A DNA stretch of 64,000 bases. Source: Zygnema cylindricum. Its lineage: Eukaryota; Streptophyta; Zygnematophyceae; Zygnematales; Zygnemataceae. The DNA lies in NCBI GenBank assembly GCA_037447655.1, contig JBBHKE010002364.1:48774-112773 (forward strand), given 5' to 3'. The number at the start of each line of letters is the position of its first letter. Position 1 is the stretch's first letter. The notes beneath the pieces were generated by a model. That model searched no databases, was not told the origin of the DNA, and saw only the letters and a program-made list of their open reading frames with translations. Positions 11,420 to 21,273 of this stretch are shown here, one piece after another. The position numbers and the translations under genes were made by a program.

Positions 11420-12350
11420 TTCCCACGGATTTATTTAAAACATACAATGAGGTTTCACGTACAAATGCGTGTTTAGACCACTTTATCTATTAACATACCC
11501 ATTTGTCCATTGAACATATGATAGATGAACTACGGAGCACCACAACAACCAATTTGCAGGCCAAACCGATCTATATTGACCAACACACACAATCAACCGC
11601 TTAGTCATACATTGGTGGCTACTTTAAATTTTAGTGTGACCAATTCTATAAAAAACTTCCTAAACCTATAACCCTTCTTATTATTGGTCGTTTCAACCCT
11701 ATACATTACTATTAAGGTGTAAAAACCATGCTTTTCGTCGATTTACTAAAAACGTATAATGAGGTTTCACGTACAAATGCGTGTTTAGACCATTTTTTTC
11801 AATAACATACCCTTTTTTCCATTGAACAAACGATAAATGAACAATAAAACACCACAATAACCCATTTGCGGGCTAAAGCAATTGGGTATCGACCAACACA
11901 CAAAATCGAGCAATCGGCCATTTATTCGTAAACCGCAAGTTACTAAGAATTTTAAGGTGACTTATATTTCCACAAACTTGGTAAACGTATAACCTTTTTT
12001 CATTGGTCCTTACAATTATATAATTTTTTATAATTACGTAAAAACCGTGCTTTTCGTCGATTTACTTAAAACAAATAATAAAATTGCATATACAAATGCG
12101 AGTTTACACCATTGTTTTTAATAAAATAACTATTAGTTCATTGAGCATAAGCTATGTGAAATACAAAGCATCACAAGAATCCATCCGCGGGCTAAACGAA
12201 TTAGATATCGACCAACACACACAATCGGCCAATAGACCGTTTAGTCATACATCGGTGGTTACTAAGAATCTTAGGGATACCAATTCTATAACAAACTTTG
12301 TAAACGTATAACATTTTTTATTTTGGTCGTTGCAACCTTTAAAAATACTA
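11420..12350 (+). repeat. Satellite-like tandem repeat, three copies of about 315 bp
   Basis: The marker ACAAATGCG recurs at 11461, 11773 and 12092 (periods 312 and 319). Each unit also carries 'gatttactaaaa' at its start, 'gaccaacacacacaatc' in the middle and 'aaacgtataac' near the end. Copies are diverged. No coding potential is shared. It may be a fragment of a larger satellite array. Confidence 0.85.
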
Positions 12351-12925
12351 ATAGATGTTCATTACAACGAGGTCAGTAGAACATATTAAGTTAAAGACAT
12401 ACAAACGTATGTTACTATATTAGTGGTGTGTTTGGTAGATATTTTGCACCAATAAGCAGTGTATGTAATTGTTGAAATATTAGTTGTCGTTAACATTGAT
12501 ACACACGATATACACACCAATCATGCATAGTAGTACAATTATTTAATTGTTTGCGTTTGTATGGAACAAAGTATCATTGTGAACATTTAAAGCAAAGACT
12601 TTGCGTGGCTTGAGAATGGTCATAAAGATTAAAAATGTAATGTTAAAAAATTAAAAAAACCCTAATCGAAGTACAACAATAAAATAAAAATACCATATAT
12701 TTATTCTTCTCATCGTCAATTCTAAGTAAACACGTGATTTCACATAACTCCTCTAATTTTTGAAATCGTAACACCTTCCACTAAAAAATTCTCTCTCTTT
12801 TTACTCCGTCTTTTGGAACCAATTGAGTACGAAAAGCTAAAGCCTATTTTAGCTTTGTTTTGCATCCACTAAACTGCTCTATCTTAACGCTTTCTAAATT
12901 TGTGTTGCTTTTGTTGAGTCCTACC
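12351..12925. other. Non-coding stretch
   Basis: No gene or repeat recognised; AT-rich. Confidence 0.5.
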
Positions 12926-13320
12926 TGTAATTTTGTGACCTCCATTGGCCCACAGAATGTCTAGCTTCTATGAAGCCTCTAGGATATTATTTGCCCCTAT
13001 GACTTTCAAACCAAATAAAAGCCACACAATCAGACAAGAATTCTGACCAACTTCACCCCTATAAAGACCTGACTCCTTACATCAAACGCAAAAAGAATTT
13101 CTGCATAGAATTTTTGCATTTGCTTCCCCGAGCAGTAAGTTATGGCTGGTCAAAGACGACCTATAAATAAAAAAGGTCTCTGAGAGAGAGGCGCCTCAAA
13201 AATGACTAAGTCCTAAATCCCTCTCTAAACCCCCTAGTACTATTGTAATCAACCAATCATAAGACTGTAAAGTACAAGAAAGTACAAATGCCACTGTACT
13301 TTGTGTACGGCCATGGTATA
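12926..13320 (-). repeat. Truncated copia LTR (copia B family)
   Basis: Read on the minus strand it matches the R-U5 half of the copia B LTRs (38362-39264 and 43665-44565). Shared blocks include GAGGCGCCTCTCTC, GCCATAACTTACTGCTC and the LTR end CACAAAATTACA. The U3 half is missing: similarity stops near 13320, where the transposase relic begins. No PBS follows the LTR end, so it is a solo LTR fragment. Confidence 0.8.
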
Positions 13321-13329
13321 GCATGGCCG

Positions 13330-13608
13330 TCCAAGTGGGGAGTATTAAGTAGAAAAATGGTGTACAGACATACGAAGAATTTAGTCAATACCATCATCGC
13401 AGTATGTACCTTAAATAATTTGTTACTTGATGAAGATACATCTTACGTTGGTGATGTTTCCCCTCCTACGACGGCACCAAATGAGCAAGAGGAAGGTGAT
13501 GGGGAAAACAATGATGCGTATGATGACGTCGAAGGGAGACAATTACGCGATTTTTTGGCTGATGACTTATACAATAGGCATAGGGTATATCGAATGGAGG
13601 GTTGATTT
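13330..13608 (+). pseudogene. C-terminal fragment of a PIF/Harbinger-like transposase
   Basis: The ORF translates to WPSKWGVLSRKMVYRH, then VNTIIAVCTLNNLLLDED, an acidic stretch, and RDFLADDLYNRHR. This resembles the C-terminal end of DDE_Tnp_4/HARBI1-type transposases (pattern 'RWgIL...y....iI.aC.LHNfl..D'), the cut-and-paste nucleases of PIF/Harbinger elements. The catalytic DDE part would lie upstream, but that DNA is now a copia LTR fragment. A trihelix gene about 2 kb away on the other strand fits the two-gene structure of this superfamily. Family assignment is by pattern recognition only. Confidence 0.55.
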
Positions 13609-14039
13609 TCACAACTAGGTCAAATCATAGTAGGGGTGAAAATAGAGTGAGGATACGCCAGGCAATTTGATAAAGATTCGTAGCATTCAAGAGAAAAAAT
13701 CAAATATAAAGGGGAAGTGAGCGAGTGGGAGGGAAAGAGTTTTGAAAATGGATTGGAAAATTAGGAATTATAATGTTTTGGAAAGTGATCGGTCTTTATA
13801 GGGAGAATAGGTGGTAAAGGATAATAATAGAAATTAGGTTTAAAAATATTTTAAATCTAATACCTAATACTTGGTATGGTTCAATGGAATTTTTCACTTG
13901 TTAATTGATATCGTTGGGTTTTTTTGAATCATTCTCATGATTTACGTGATAATGGTCAATTTCTTCTAGCCTCTTTATTATTCGCGTTGTCTTTATGGAT
14001 GGTTTGTGCATGTATTTGAACGTCTTTGTTATGGTTTTA

Positions 14040-14700
14040 CATGATTACATTGGCTATGTCTTGGAGAGAGGAGAGGAAAAGGGTAGAGGTTAGAGTGAGA
14101 GAGGGAGAGTAAAAGAAAAAAAAAAAATGTACATTTTAGCAGGAGGGAAATCTAGACAGCAGGATTTTGAGAGAGGGGAGGAGAAGGAAAAGGAGAGGGC
14201 ATTGCTTTTTTGGAGAGAGGGAGAAGGCAGAATTTTGAGAGGAGTCGGAGAGGGAAGGTTAATGATCAGATTTTATGAGGGGGGAAGATAGGAACGACAT
14301 ACTTAAAGAGAGGGGAGGAGAGGGAAATGGAGAGGGAATTTCTGATAGAGAGAATAGGGAGATCTCAGAATTTTGAGAGAGGCACGGAGAGCTCAGAATG
14401 TTGAGAGATGCAATGGAAGAGGAAAAAATAGGTCAGATTTTTGAGGGAGGGAGATAGGAATTGCAGAATTTAAAGAGAGGGGAGGAAAGGAAAATGGAGA
14501 GGTAATAGGAGAGGGAGAACTCATAATTTTGAGAGATGCAGTGGGAGAGGGAAAAATAGGTCAGATTTTTTAGGGAGGGAGATAGGGATGGCAGAATTAA
14601 AAAAAATGGGAAGAGAGGGAAATGGAGTAGGAATGTTTGGAATAGAGGGAGAGTGAGAGGGCATAAATTTGAGAGAGGCAGTGAGACATGACAGATTTTT
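14040..14700 (+). repeat. Purine-rich GAGAGG-type degenerate repeat
   Basis: Irregular repeats of blocks like 'ttttgagagaggggaggag' and 'gggagataggaattgcagaatt', with a step of roughly 60-130 bp. A pyrimidine-rich counterpart with the complementary motif (CTCTCCTCCTCTCAAAAAT) lies at about 16400-17270. The two flank the trihelix gene exon 2 and may be long subterminal inverted repeats of one transposon. Confidence 0.6.
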
Positions 14701-15554
14701 GCAAGTTTTACGTAGGGAGAGAGAAAGACGGCAAGGAAAACAAGTAGACAGGAACAATGTTAAATACCAATTGAAAAAACTAATTGAAAAATCATTGCAG
14801 TGTAAACACAATTTTCAAAGTAATTACGTTGGTAAAAGCACTTTTTGTCTTTCACTTTCAAAAATTACATCTTCTGTATAAAACAATTTTTTTTTAATAA
14901 TTTTGACCACAAAATGTGGTTTGTGTATTTTTTAAAGTTTCTTGTTCATTTCTCTACTTCAACTCGTGACATAATTAAACATAATATCAAACCCCTAAAC
15001 TAACCCTAAATAATCCTAAAAGCACAATAAATTTGGAACTTTTTGAAAACGTCTTGACCTTCACGAAAATATTATTGTCCGAATCAACAACAATAAAAAC
15101 AGAAAATGAATAAAGTTAATACACATTTTAAAATGAACGCGAAACAAACTCAATAACATAAAAGTAGTTGAAAGAATAATGTCAGAAACGATAACCTAAA
15201 AATATAAAACCAAACATCAAAATCATTGTGTACACATTGCAAACTAAATAAAGGGATATGAATGAAAAGAATTCGTACCTTATAACATCAATTTTCATTG
15301 GATGTGTTCCCTCCGTCACGATTTTTGTTTTGCGCAATCATCCAAAGAGCGTCAATCAACTTTTGTCTCCATTCGTTCTCATTTTCCCTTTGTCGTTCTT
15401 GTTTCTCCCAATTCGCCATTAACATTTCTCCAAATTTGTTATATCTTTATTTTGTTTTAACGTCCCTTGTATTTCTCCAGCTGCCTCTCGATACGCCTCG
15501 AGATCTAATGTACGTGCTTTACTTGTATTTCTTCTCTTTCCAGTATTATTCTCA
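14701..15554. other. Non-coding stretch downstream of the trihelix gene
   Basis: No gene seen. On the minus strand it would hold the 3' UTR of the trihelix gene. No clear polyadenylation signal could be fixed. Confidence 0.4.
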
Positions 15555-15840
15555 TCAGATTGTCCAAATATATAAATTTTTTTTAGTACTCCCGTCATCT
15601 TGGAGTGAGGCAGATTTGTCTAGACTAATCATGTAATTATCACGCACATGAGTAGGTGCAATGTTCTGGTTCCCACCCACGGCTTCGTTCATTGCTGCAT
15701 AATATTGTTCTCCAAAAAAAGACGGCAACTTTCTTTCGATCCTACTTATAGTTGACATCATCCAGTAATCTTGATTGCCCGACGATATTTTCATCTGCCA
15801 ATCTTTAACTTCTTATAATCCCTTTGGACATTCTCCCACT

Positions 15841-15960
15841 TTTGCCAACAACGTCTAAAATCTTTTATCACTCCTTGCGCTTCTAGCTGTTTACTAATCA
15901 ATTGCCAACAACGTCTAAAATCCTTTATCACTCCTTGCACTTCTAGCTGTGTACTAATCA
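15841..15960 (-). repeat. 60-bp tandem duplication inside the trihelix domain
   Basis: 15841-15900 and 15901-15960 are nearly identical (about five differences). In frame, this repeats the 20-residue block ending GVIKDFRRCWQ. Confidence 0.95.
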
Positions 15961-16379
15961 ATTTCCATTTTTTTTTTGAGGTCGATGAATAGCTTGTAAA
16001 CCATTTGGTTTTTTCTTTTTGTAGCTCCTCCCCCTTCAACGAAATCATCTTTAGAGTTTCGTTATCACTCCAACGACCATAAACATGCGAAGGGTTTGTT
16101 GCTGTTTTTTTGTCGTTTATTCGGCGCTTGACTATCCTCCGTGTTACTTGTTGTTTTTGGTTCCGTATCATGGGTTCCTCGTTTTCTGCCTCCTTTGTTT
16201 CCATTTGATACCTTTCGTTTTATGGTTGCACATGTTTCGTTCAAGTTACCGGCCCCTAGGTTCGAACTTTGTTGGGTCCAACCTTCTCCACCTACAAAAA
16301 AAACAAACACAAACCAAATTTTCTACATCTGATAAAATTGTTTATATTGCTCGAAATAATCGTGGAACAAAAACAAATA

Positions 16380-17280
16380 AATTGTCTACTTTCTCTCTAA
16401 CTTTGTATTCCTATCACTCTCCTTTTTTTTCTTTTTCTCTCCAAAATCTACCCTTCACCTTTCCCTTACCCTCACTCTCTTAAAAACCTACCATTTCCAT
16501 GCATCTCTTTTAAAAAACATACTATTTCCTCTTTAAAAATTTAGGTGAAATAAAGTTTCAACAAAAAAGAAGAAAAAGAATAAAGAGGTGAAGAAAAGCA
16601 TGGAGGAGAACGATGAAGAAGAGAATGGGAAAAAGAAAGATGAGAAGAGGAATAAAAAGACGAGGAGGTGAAGAAAAATGTGTGATGGAGACAAAAAACC
16701 TCCCCTAAAAATCTGCCTATCTCATCTACCTCTCCTCTTTCCCCCACTCTCACTCTATTACTCAAAAAAATCTGCCTCTCTCGAAATTCTACCATCACCC
16801 TCTCCTCCTCTCAAAAATATACACACTTTTTTAAAAGCCTGCATATTCCTCTACCTCTCTCTTAAAAAAAGAAAAAAAATGGATAAGTGAGGAACGAGAG
16901 AGTTAAAAGAGAAGAGATGAAAGTGAAAACGAGATTCAACAAAAGGTGGAAGAAGATGAAGGAGGTGAAGAAGAGTAAGGAAGAGGAATGGAAAATAAAA
17001 AAAGGAATAAAAAGAGGGAATAAAAAAAAAATCTGCCATTACCCTCTCCTCCTCTCAAAAATATACACAGAAAAAAAAATGGAAGAGAAGAAGCACAGTG
17101 AAGGAGACAAGAAACCTCCCCTAAAAACCTGCCCATTTCCTCTACCTCACCTTCTTTCCCCCACTCTCCCTTTGTTGCTCTAAAAAATCAGCCTCTATCA
17201 GAATTTACCATCTCCCTCTCTCAAAATCAACCTTTTTCCTTTATCTCTCTTTCTTTCTTTCACTCTATTGAAGTCAGATT
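16380..17280 (+). repeat. Pyrimidine-rich tract within the intron of the trihelix gene
   Basis: Mostly C/T on the + strand, with recurrent CTCTCCTCCTCTCAAAAAT-like and CCTCCCCTAAAAA blocks, interrupted by short purine-rich inserts. It is complementary in style to 14040-14700. ORFs here are low-complexity. Confidence 0.6.
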
Positions 17281-17884
17281 ATTTTTTATCAAAGAAAAGG
17301 ACTAAAAAGGCAAAAATATACAAGATGAAGAAGATGAAGCTGGAAAAGGGAAATTCTTCGATATAAATATATGTATACCTCACCTGTTACAACTTTTTCT
17401 CGGTCAAAGTTGCCTCCTCCTTCTAAGTTGATGGGGTTCTCACAATTTCCCCCAGGTCCAGAGTTCTGCGATTGGCTGCGATTGGTTGCCAGCTCCATGG
17501 ATGGTGGAAGTGCCATTTTTTTGTGCAATAGGTGATGGTAATGTTCTTGGTGGAAAAGCAAACGGGTTGAAACCGGCCCATATGAACGACATCCTGATGA
17601 GTAGATTTGATTTAGGATAACTTAGATACACGGTAGACCACAGCCTGGATAGCCACGCTTAAATAAGCATCAAAGGTCCTTTTTATTTATGGTTTAAAAA
17701 ATTGATGTGATACAGAAAATTTTGAGAGGATGGCGGGAACTTCATTTTTCCTTTCTTTTACGAAATTTAAAATTAGGTTGGAAGATTCCATTCCAATTTG
17801 AATTTGTGTTTCAAACCAAAAATGACAAAAAATAGCGCGCGAAACCATGGAGCTGGAAGGAGGACAACAACCGTACTTTTTTTG

Positions 17885-17945
17885 GAAGGCAAAAACGGTT
17901 TTTGCCTTCAAAAAGAAGTACGGTTTTTGAAAAACCGTACTTCTT
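17885..17945. repeat. Two adjacent perfect hairpins
   Basis: 17885-17909: GAAGGCAAAAA and its inverse around CGG. 17913-17945: AAGAAGTACGGTTTTT and its exact inverse around a single G. Both could extrude as cruciforms or fold in RNA. They lie just upstream of a TIR-element right half. Confidence 0.85.
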
Positions 17946-18049
17946 TTCGTCAAAGATTTTAAGGTCACCTTGTCCGACAATACGTGACTTTGGGGACGTG
18001 TGAACATTTTATTTTTTCTTCGTCGCACGTGTTTATAGTCCACGTGTAG

Positions 18050-18310
18050 CAATTTTACAGGTTCTGTTTTGGTGAACCCACCTCGGCGAGGTGGGTTGGC
18101 CATTACAGAGGCGGATGGAGCGATTGCTTCGCGGATGAAGACCAGAATAGAATCGGACGATCGATGTTTTTTCCCTGATCCTTGGAGAATTGTAATCTTA
18201 TTTTCTGTAATGTTCTTTTCCAAAAATTCACGATGAGATAGTACGGCATGGTACGGCCAAGTACAAAATCCTGTAATAAACCTCACTTTTCTTCTGATGT
18301 AACCATGTCC
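18050..18310 (+). mobile_element. Right half of a TIR element with hairpin and GCTTCGCGG motif
   Basis: Contains the perfect hairpin AACCCACCTC-GGC-GAGGTGGGTT, then GCGATTGCTTCGCGGATGAA, GTACGGCATGGTACGGCC, AAACCTCACTTTTCTTC and a terminus TGTAACCATGTCC followed by TTA. The order matches other TIR elements in the window. No matching left terminus was found; it may belong to the larger element holding the trihelix gene. Confidence 0.6.
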
Positions 18311-18409
18311 TTAGTCTTCTCCACAATCTCATATTATATGGTTACTGCTTTCGTACTTTTCTTTTTTCATCTCTAAATAAAATATAATAATACCTTAAAA
18401 ACTGGTTAA

Positions 18410-19127
18410 GGGTGGACTTCCATTATGCGTCTCAGTAATTGTACGGAATACTTTACTGAAGGGAGTGCCTTCCATTAGGTCGCGTCAGTAAACCTACGTG
18501 GCTCATTCTCGTTGGTAACACGTAGGTTAATACTAGATGCCTAAAATCTTAAAAGAATCTTAGATTGCAAATTTTGAACGTAATATCTGTACGAACGGAG
18601 GTATTATCTGTACCAGCGGAGGAAATATCTGTACCAGCGAAGGAAACATCTGTACCAGCGGAGGCAATTAATGCCTCGTACAGAGGGCATTGAATGTACC
18701 ACCCGAGATTTCAAAACGCAACGACAAAAAGGCGGCGGCAAACTTTGACGGTGGGATCGTGACGTGATATTTTATGCGGATTCGCAGCCACCCTGGCGGA
18801 CGGCACATGGCCCTTGCGACGTGTACGCACATATGCGCGCGCTCCTCGTGGATTTTTTTGACCTTTTCCACGCGGCCTATTTTTACACGTTCTGTATTCG
18901 AGAACTGTCCTCCTTGTGCACGATCTTAACAAACTGTAGGGTTTGTGACGTGGCGTCACGGATAAAAAGTGTAACTGAATCCGGCGGTCCTATTTTACGC
19001 CTACAACCTTGGACAATTTTCTGTAATATTGTTTTCCTTGAAAAAAAGAATAGTTTTGTACGAACCTGTACGAAACGGTACGGCCTTCAGTAAAAAACCA
19101 CACTTTTTCGCTAATGGAAGTCCACCC
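18410..19127 (+). mobile_element. Non-autonomous TIR element, PIF/Harbinger-like (718 bp)
   Basis: Begins GGGTGGACTTCCATTATG and ends CTAATGGAAGTCCACCC. This is the most complete copy of the family also at 9817-10449 (inverted) and 9335-9754. The flanks are TAA on the left and TCA on the right, so the TSD is imperfect. Interior blocks shared by copies include four 'gtaccagcggaggaaat'-like repeats (about 18600-18665) and CGACGTGTACGCACATATGC. Not coding. Confidence 0.87.
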
Positions 19128-19130
19128 TCA

Positions 19131-19190
19131 ATCAACCCGGTCTGTAGAGTTGGCCGTAAAATTACAGAAACGTATGATGGAACTTCACCC
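19131..19190 (+). repeat. Right-end remnant of an outer TIR element
   Basis: ATCAACCCGGTCTGTAGAG to GGAACTTCACCC matches the outer element end at 25757-25815 and is followed by TAA. It shows that the 18410-19127 element sits at or near the same internal site as the inner element of the 24256-25815 nest. Confidence 0.7.
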
Positions 19191-19367
19191 TAAGTCTTCA
19201 AAAACAATACTGAGAACATAACCCTAAATGGCGTACAGAAAAAAATAGGACAAGCTACGCTATTGGAGAATAAAAAAAAAAAAAACGGGACGGAATTAGC
19301 GTACACTACGCTAATAGCGATCGGTCAAGGGTCCCGATATATCGCTCCGAGACCAACAAATTTCTTA

Positions 19368-20071
19368 GGCCTGTTCTCCATTAGGCAGTCCCAGTAAACA
19401 TGCGGATACGTCTATTTCTCATGTTTACTGGCACGGCCTTCCATTATGTCGTGCCAGTAGACATCGTTTCTCAATTATGATTGGGCCACGTAGGTTAGTT
19501 TTCAGATTCTTAAAATCTAGAAATATTCTTCAAGCTGAAAATCTGTACGTTATATTTGTACGGATCGAGGTAGTTAATGACTCGTACGAAATTTTGCGAC
19601 CAGATTTTAATTTTGAAATTGAAAATCAAAATTTCGGAACGGAATGTCAAAAAGGCGCCGCAAACTTTTAAGGTCAGCGGATGTCAAAAGGAGCGTGCGA
19701 AGATATTTCGGTTGACCTGCATAGACCGTGGCGGAAGGCACATGGCGTGTACGACGTGTTCGATTCACATTGCCTGTTCGTGGTGGATTTTATTTCTAAT
19801 TTTCAAGTGTACCAATGCAACGCGACCAGTGTGAAGAAACTCTCCTCCCGAGGAGAGTCTCTTCACACTGGACGATGTGCGTGATTGCTTCGCGAATCTA
19901 AAAAAGTGAAAAAACCAACGGTCGACATTTACGCCTATTATATTGGAGCCATCCAGTAGACATGTTTCGTCATGTTTCGTCTGACAACAAAAAAAAAAAT
20001 GGTACGAATCTGTACGAAATCGTACGGCGTCCAGTAAACAACCCCACTTTTCCTCTAATGGAAGTTCACCC
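19368..20071 (+). mobile_element. Non-autonomous TIR element (704 bp) with long hairpin
   Basis: Starts GGCCTGTTCTCCATTAGG, ends CTAATGGAAGTTCACCC, and is flanked by TTA on both sides (19365-19367 and 20072-20074). The interior has a long hairpin at about 19829-19874 (arms CCAGTGTGAAGA and TCTTCACACTGG, inner CTCTCCTC/GAGGAGAG), then GCGTGATTGCTTCGCG, ACCAACGGTCGAC and GTACGGCGTCCAGTAAACA. Confidence 0.85.
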
Positions 20072-20931
20072 TTATTTGCGATAAGCGGGAAAAGTATAGT
20101 ACGGTATTCAATAGTACTTTATAGTATACTGCATTGTGTTTTTACTATATATAGGATGGCATGCCACGTGTAACAACCTGTTGCGTACTTCTATGTTACG
20201 AGATAATGGCGGTTCAGTAAAACGGGGTAAACCGTACAACTTTACTGTACAAACCCTATAATTATTGCCTATAGTTATCGGTACCCGGTGTTTTTGCGAT
20301 GAAAAACAGATATTATTATCTGTTTTTTATGGGCAATAACACCGAATCGATATATCGTGACGATATATCAATTATCGGCAAGTCAAAAGAAGTTACATAC
20401 GATTATCGACAAAACCCTGCCCATACACAACACTAATAGTAATACGACCTTCTGGTGATCGATAATATTCTGGTACGTCAGCGTCTGCTAATTTTGTCGT
20501 TTTGCTGGCCACATACGATCGGTGTTTGTGTGACTTCTGTGAAATTTTCGTTGCGTACGGAAACGACTTTTATCGGAGGAGACACTTTCCCCATATTGCC
20601 CGGACTGTTTTGTCATCTTCGATAGGAAAATTACAGTGAAAGTTTTACCCTCGTTTCAACGGTAGATTGTACAATTTGTACAGCTTTTGTGTACGGTTCA
20701 GCTTAAAAATGGACGGATTTGCCCTCCACGTCAGCCTAAATTTACTCATTGAAAGTACAATACTGTACTGTAGTACCCATCCCGTCCAAAAGAGTGGTCA
20801 TTTTTGTCGGTTTTGCTTTTGATGATTTGTGGCGACTCATGTAGACTTTTTACGACTGCGAAATCGCACACGAATCTGCTACAGTGGTCAAGCTCAACCG
20901 TACAGTTCCTGTGAGTCATTATTCCGCAACA
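20072..20931. other. Non-coding stretch with a cluster of hairpins
   Basis: No gene seen. Perfect inverted repeats lie at 20302-20326 (AAAAACAGATA-TTAT-TATCTGTTTTT) and 20349-20369 (GATATATCG-TGA-CGATATATC), with GGTGTT/AACACC pairing outside the first. A diverged relative of this region is seen at about 21750-22070. Confidence 0.6.
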
Positions 20932-21273
20932 TTACGTTACGAGGACAAACGTGTCCCTTTTCCCACGAAGGTATGAATTATGAAACGAGACCGCGATAGC
21001 TTCACTCTTTGCAGGGTTCAAACCATAGTTCAAAAGTAGGTGTTTTTTGGTAGGCCTTTTGTAGGCCGCCTTTAGCGTAAGTTGTGTTACAGGTTTTCCA
21101 TGTGATCTTCTTAGATCGCTACTTTCATCAGCGACCGTCCGATCGTTCGAATCTGACGATAGTCCTATCGAAAGTTGTGTTATGGGCTTTTCATGTGATT
21201 TTCTTAGATCGTTACTTTCATCAACGACCGTCAGATCATCCGAATCTGACGGTTTAAATAAAAAGTCGCTCAA
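20932..21273 (-). other. Short ORF with a 93-bp internal duplication
   Basis: The ORF is 113 codons. Two copies of a 93-bp unit (about 21081-21173 and 21174-21266) give repeated DESNDLRKSHEKPITQL-like segments of 31 residues. The period is a multiple of three. No domain is recognised, and there is no neighbour to suggest a role. It could be a decayed gene or chance ORF over a duplication. Confidence 0.35.

Larger units (their letters stand above)
15555..17631 (-). pseudogene. Trihelix/Myb-like transposon accessory gene, two exons, frameshifted
   Basis: Exon 1 ends at 17384 (CAG|GTGAGG donor) and exon 2 starts at 16291 after a T-rich tract and TAG, giving a phase-1 intron of about 1.1 kb that keeps the frame exactly (..VVT|GGEGWTQQ..). 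Exon 2 encodes a basic linker, then GRWSDNETLKMISLKGEE, a Lys/Trp helix region (KKKWKLIS) and KWENVQRDYKKLK: a SANT/trihelix DNA-binding domain, as in ORF1 of PIF/Harbinger elements and in trihelix factors. Frameshifts lie near 16085 and 15791, and another in exon 1 near 17500-17560. A 60-bp tandem duplication repeats 20 residues of the domain. Likely nuclear DNA binder; now a pseudogene. Confidence 0.65.

Noticed and set aside
16541-17183. Several short ORFs in GA/CT-rich DNA
   Set aside because: Low-complexity sequence keeps many frames open. It lies in the inferred intron of the trihelix gene.
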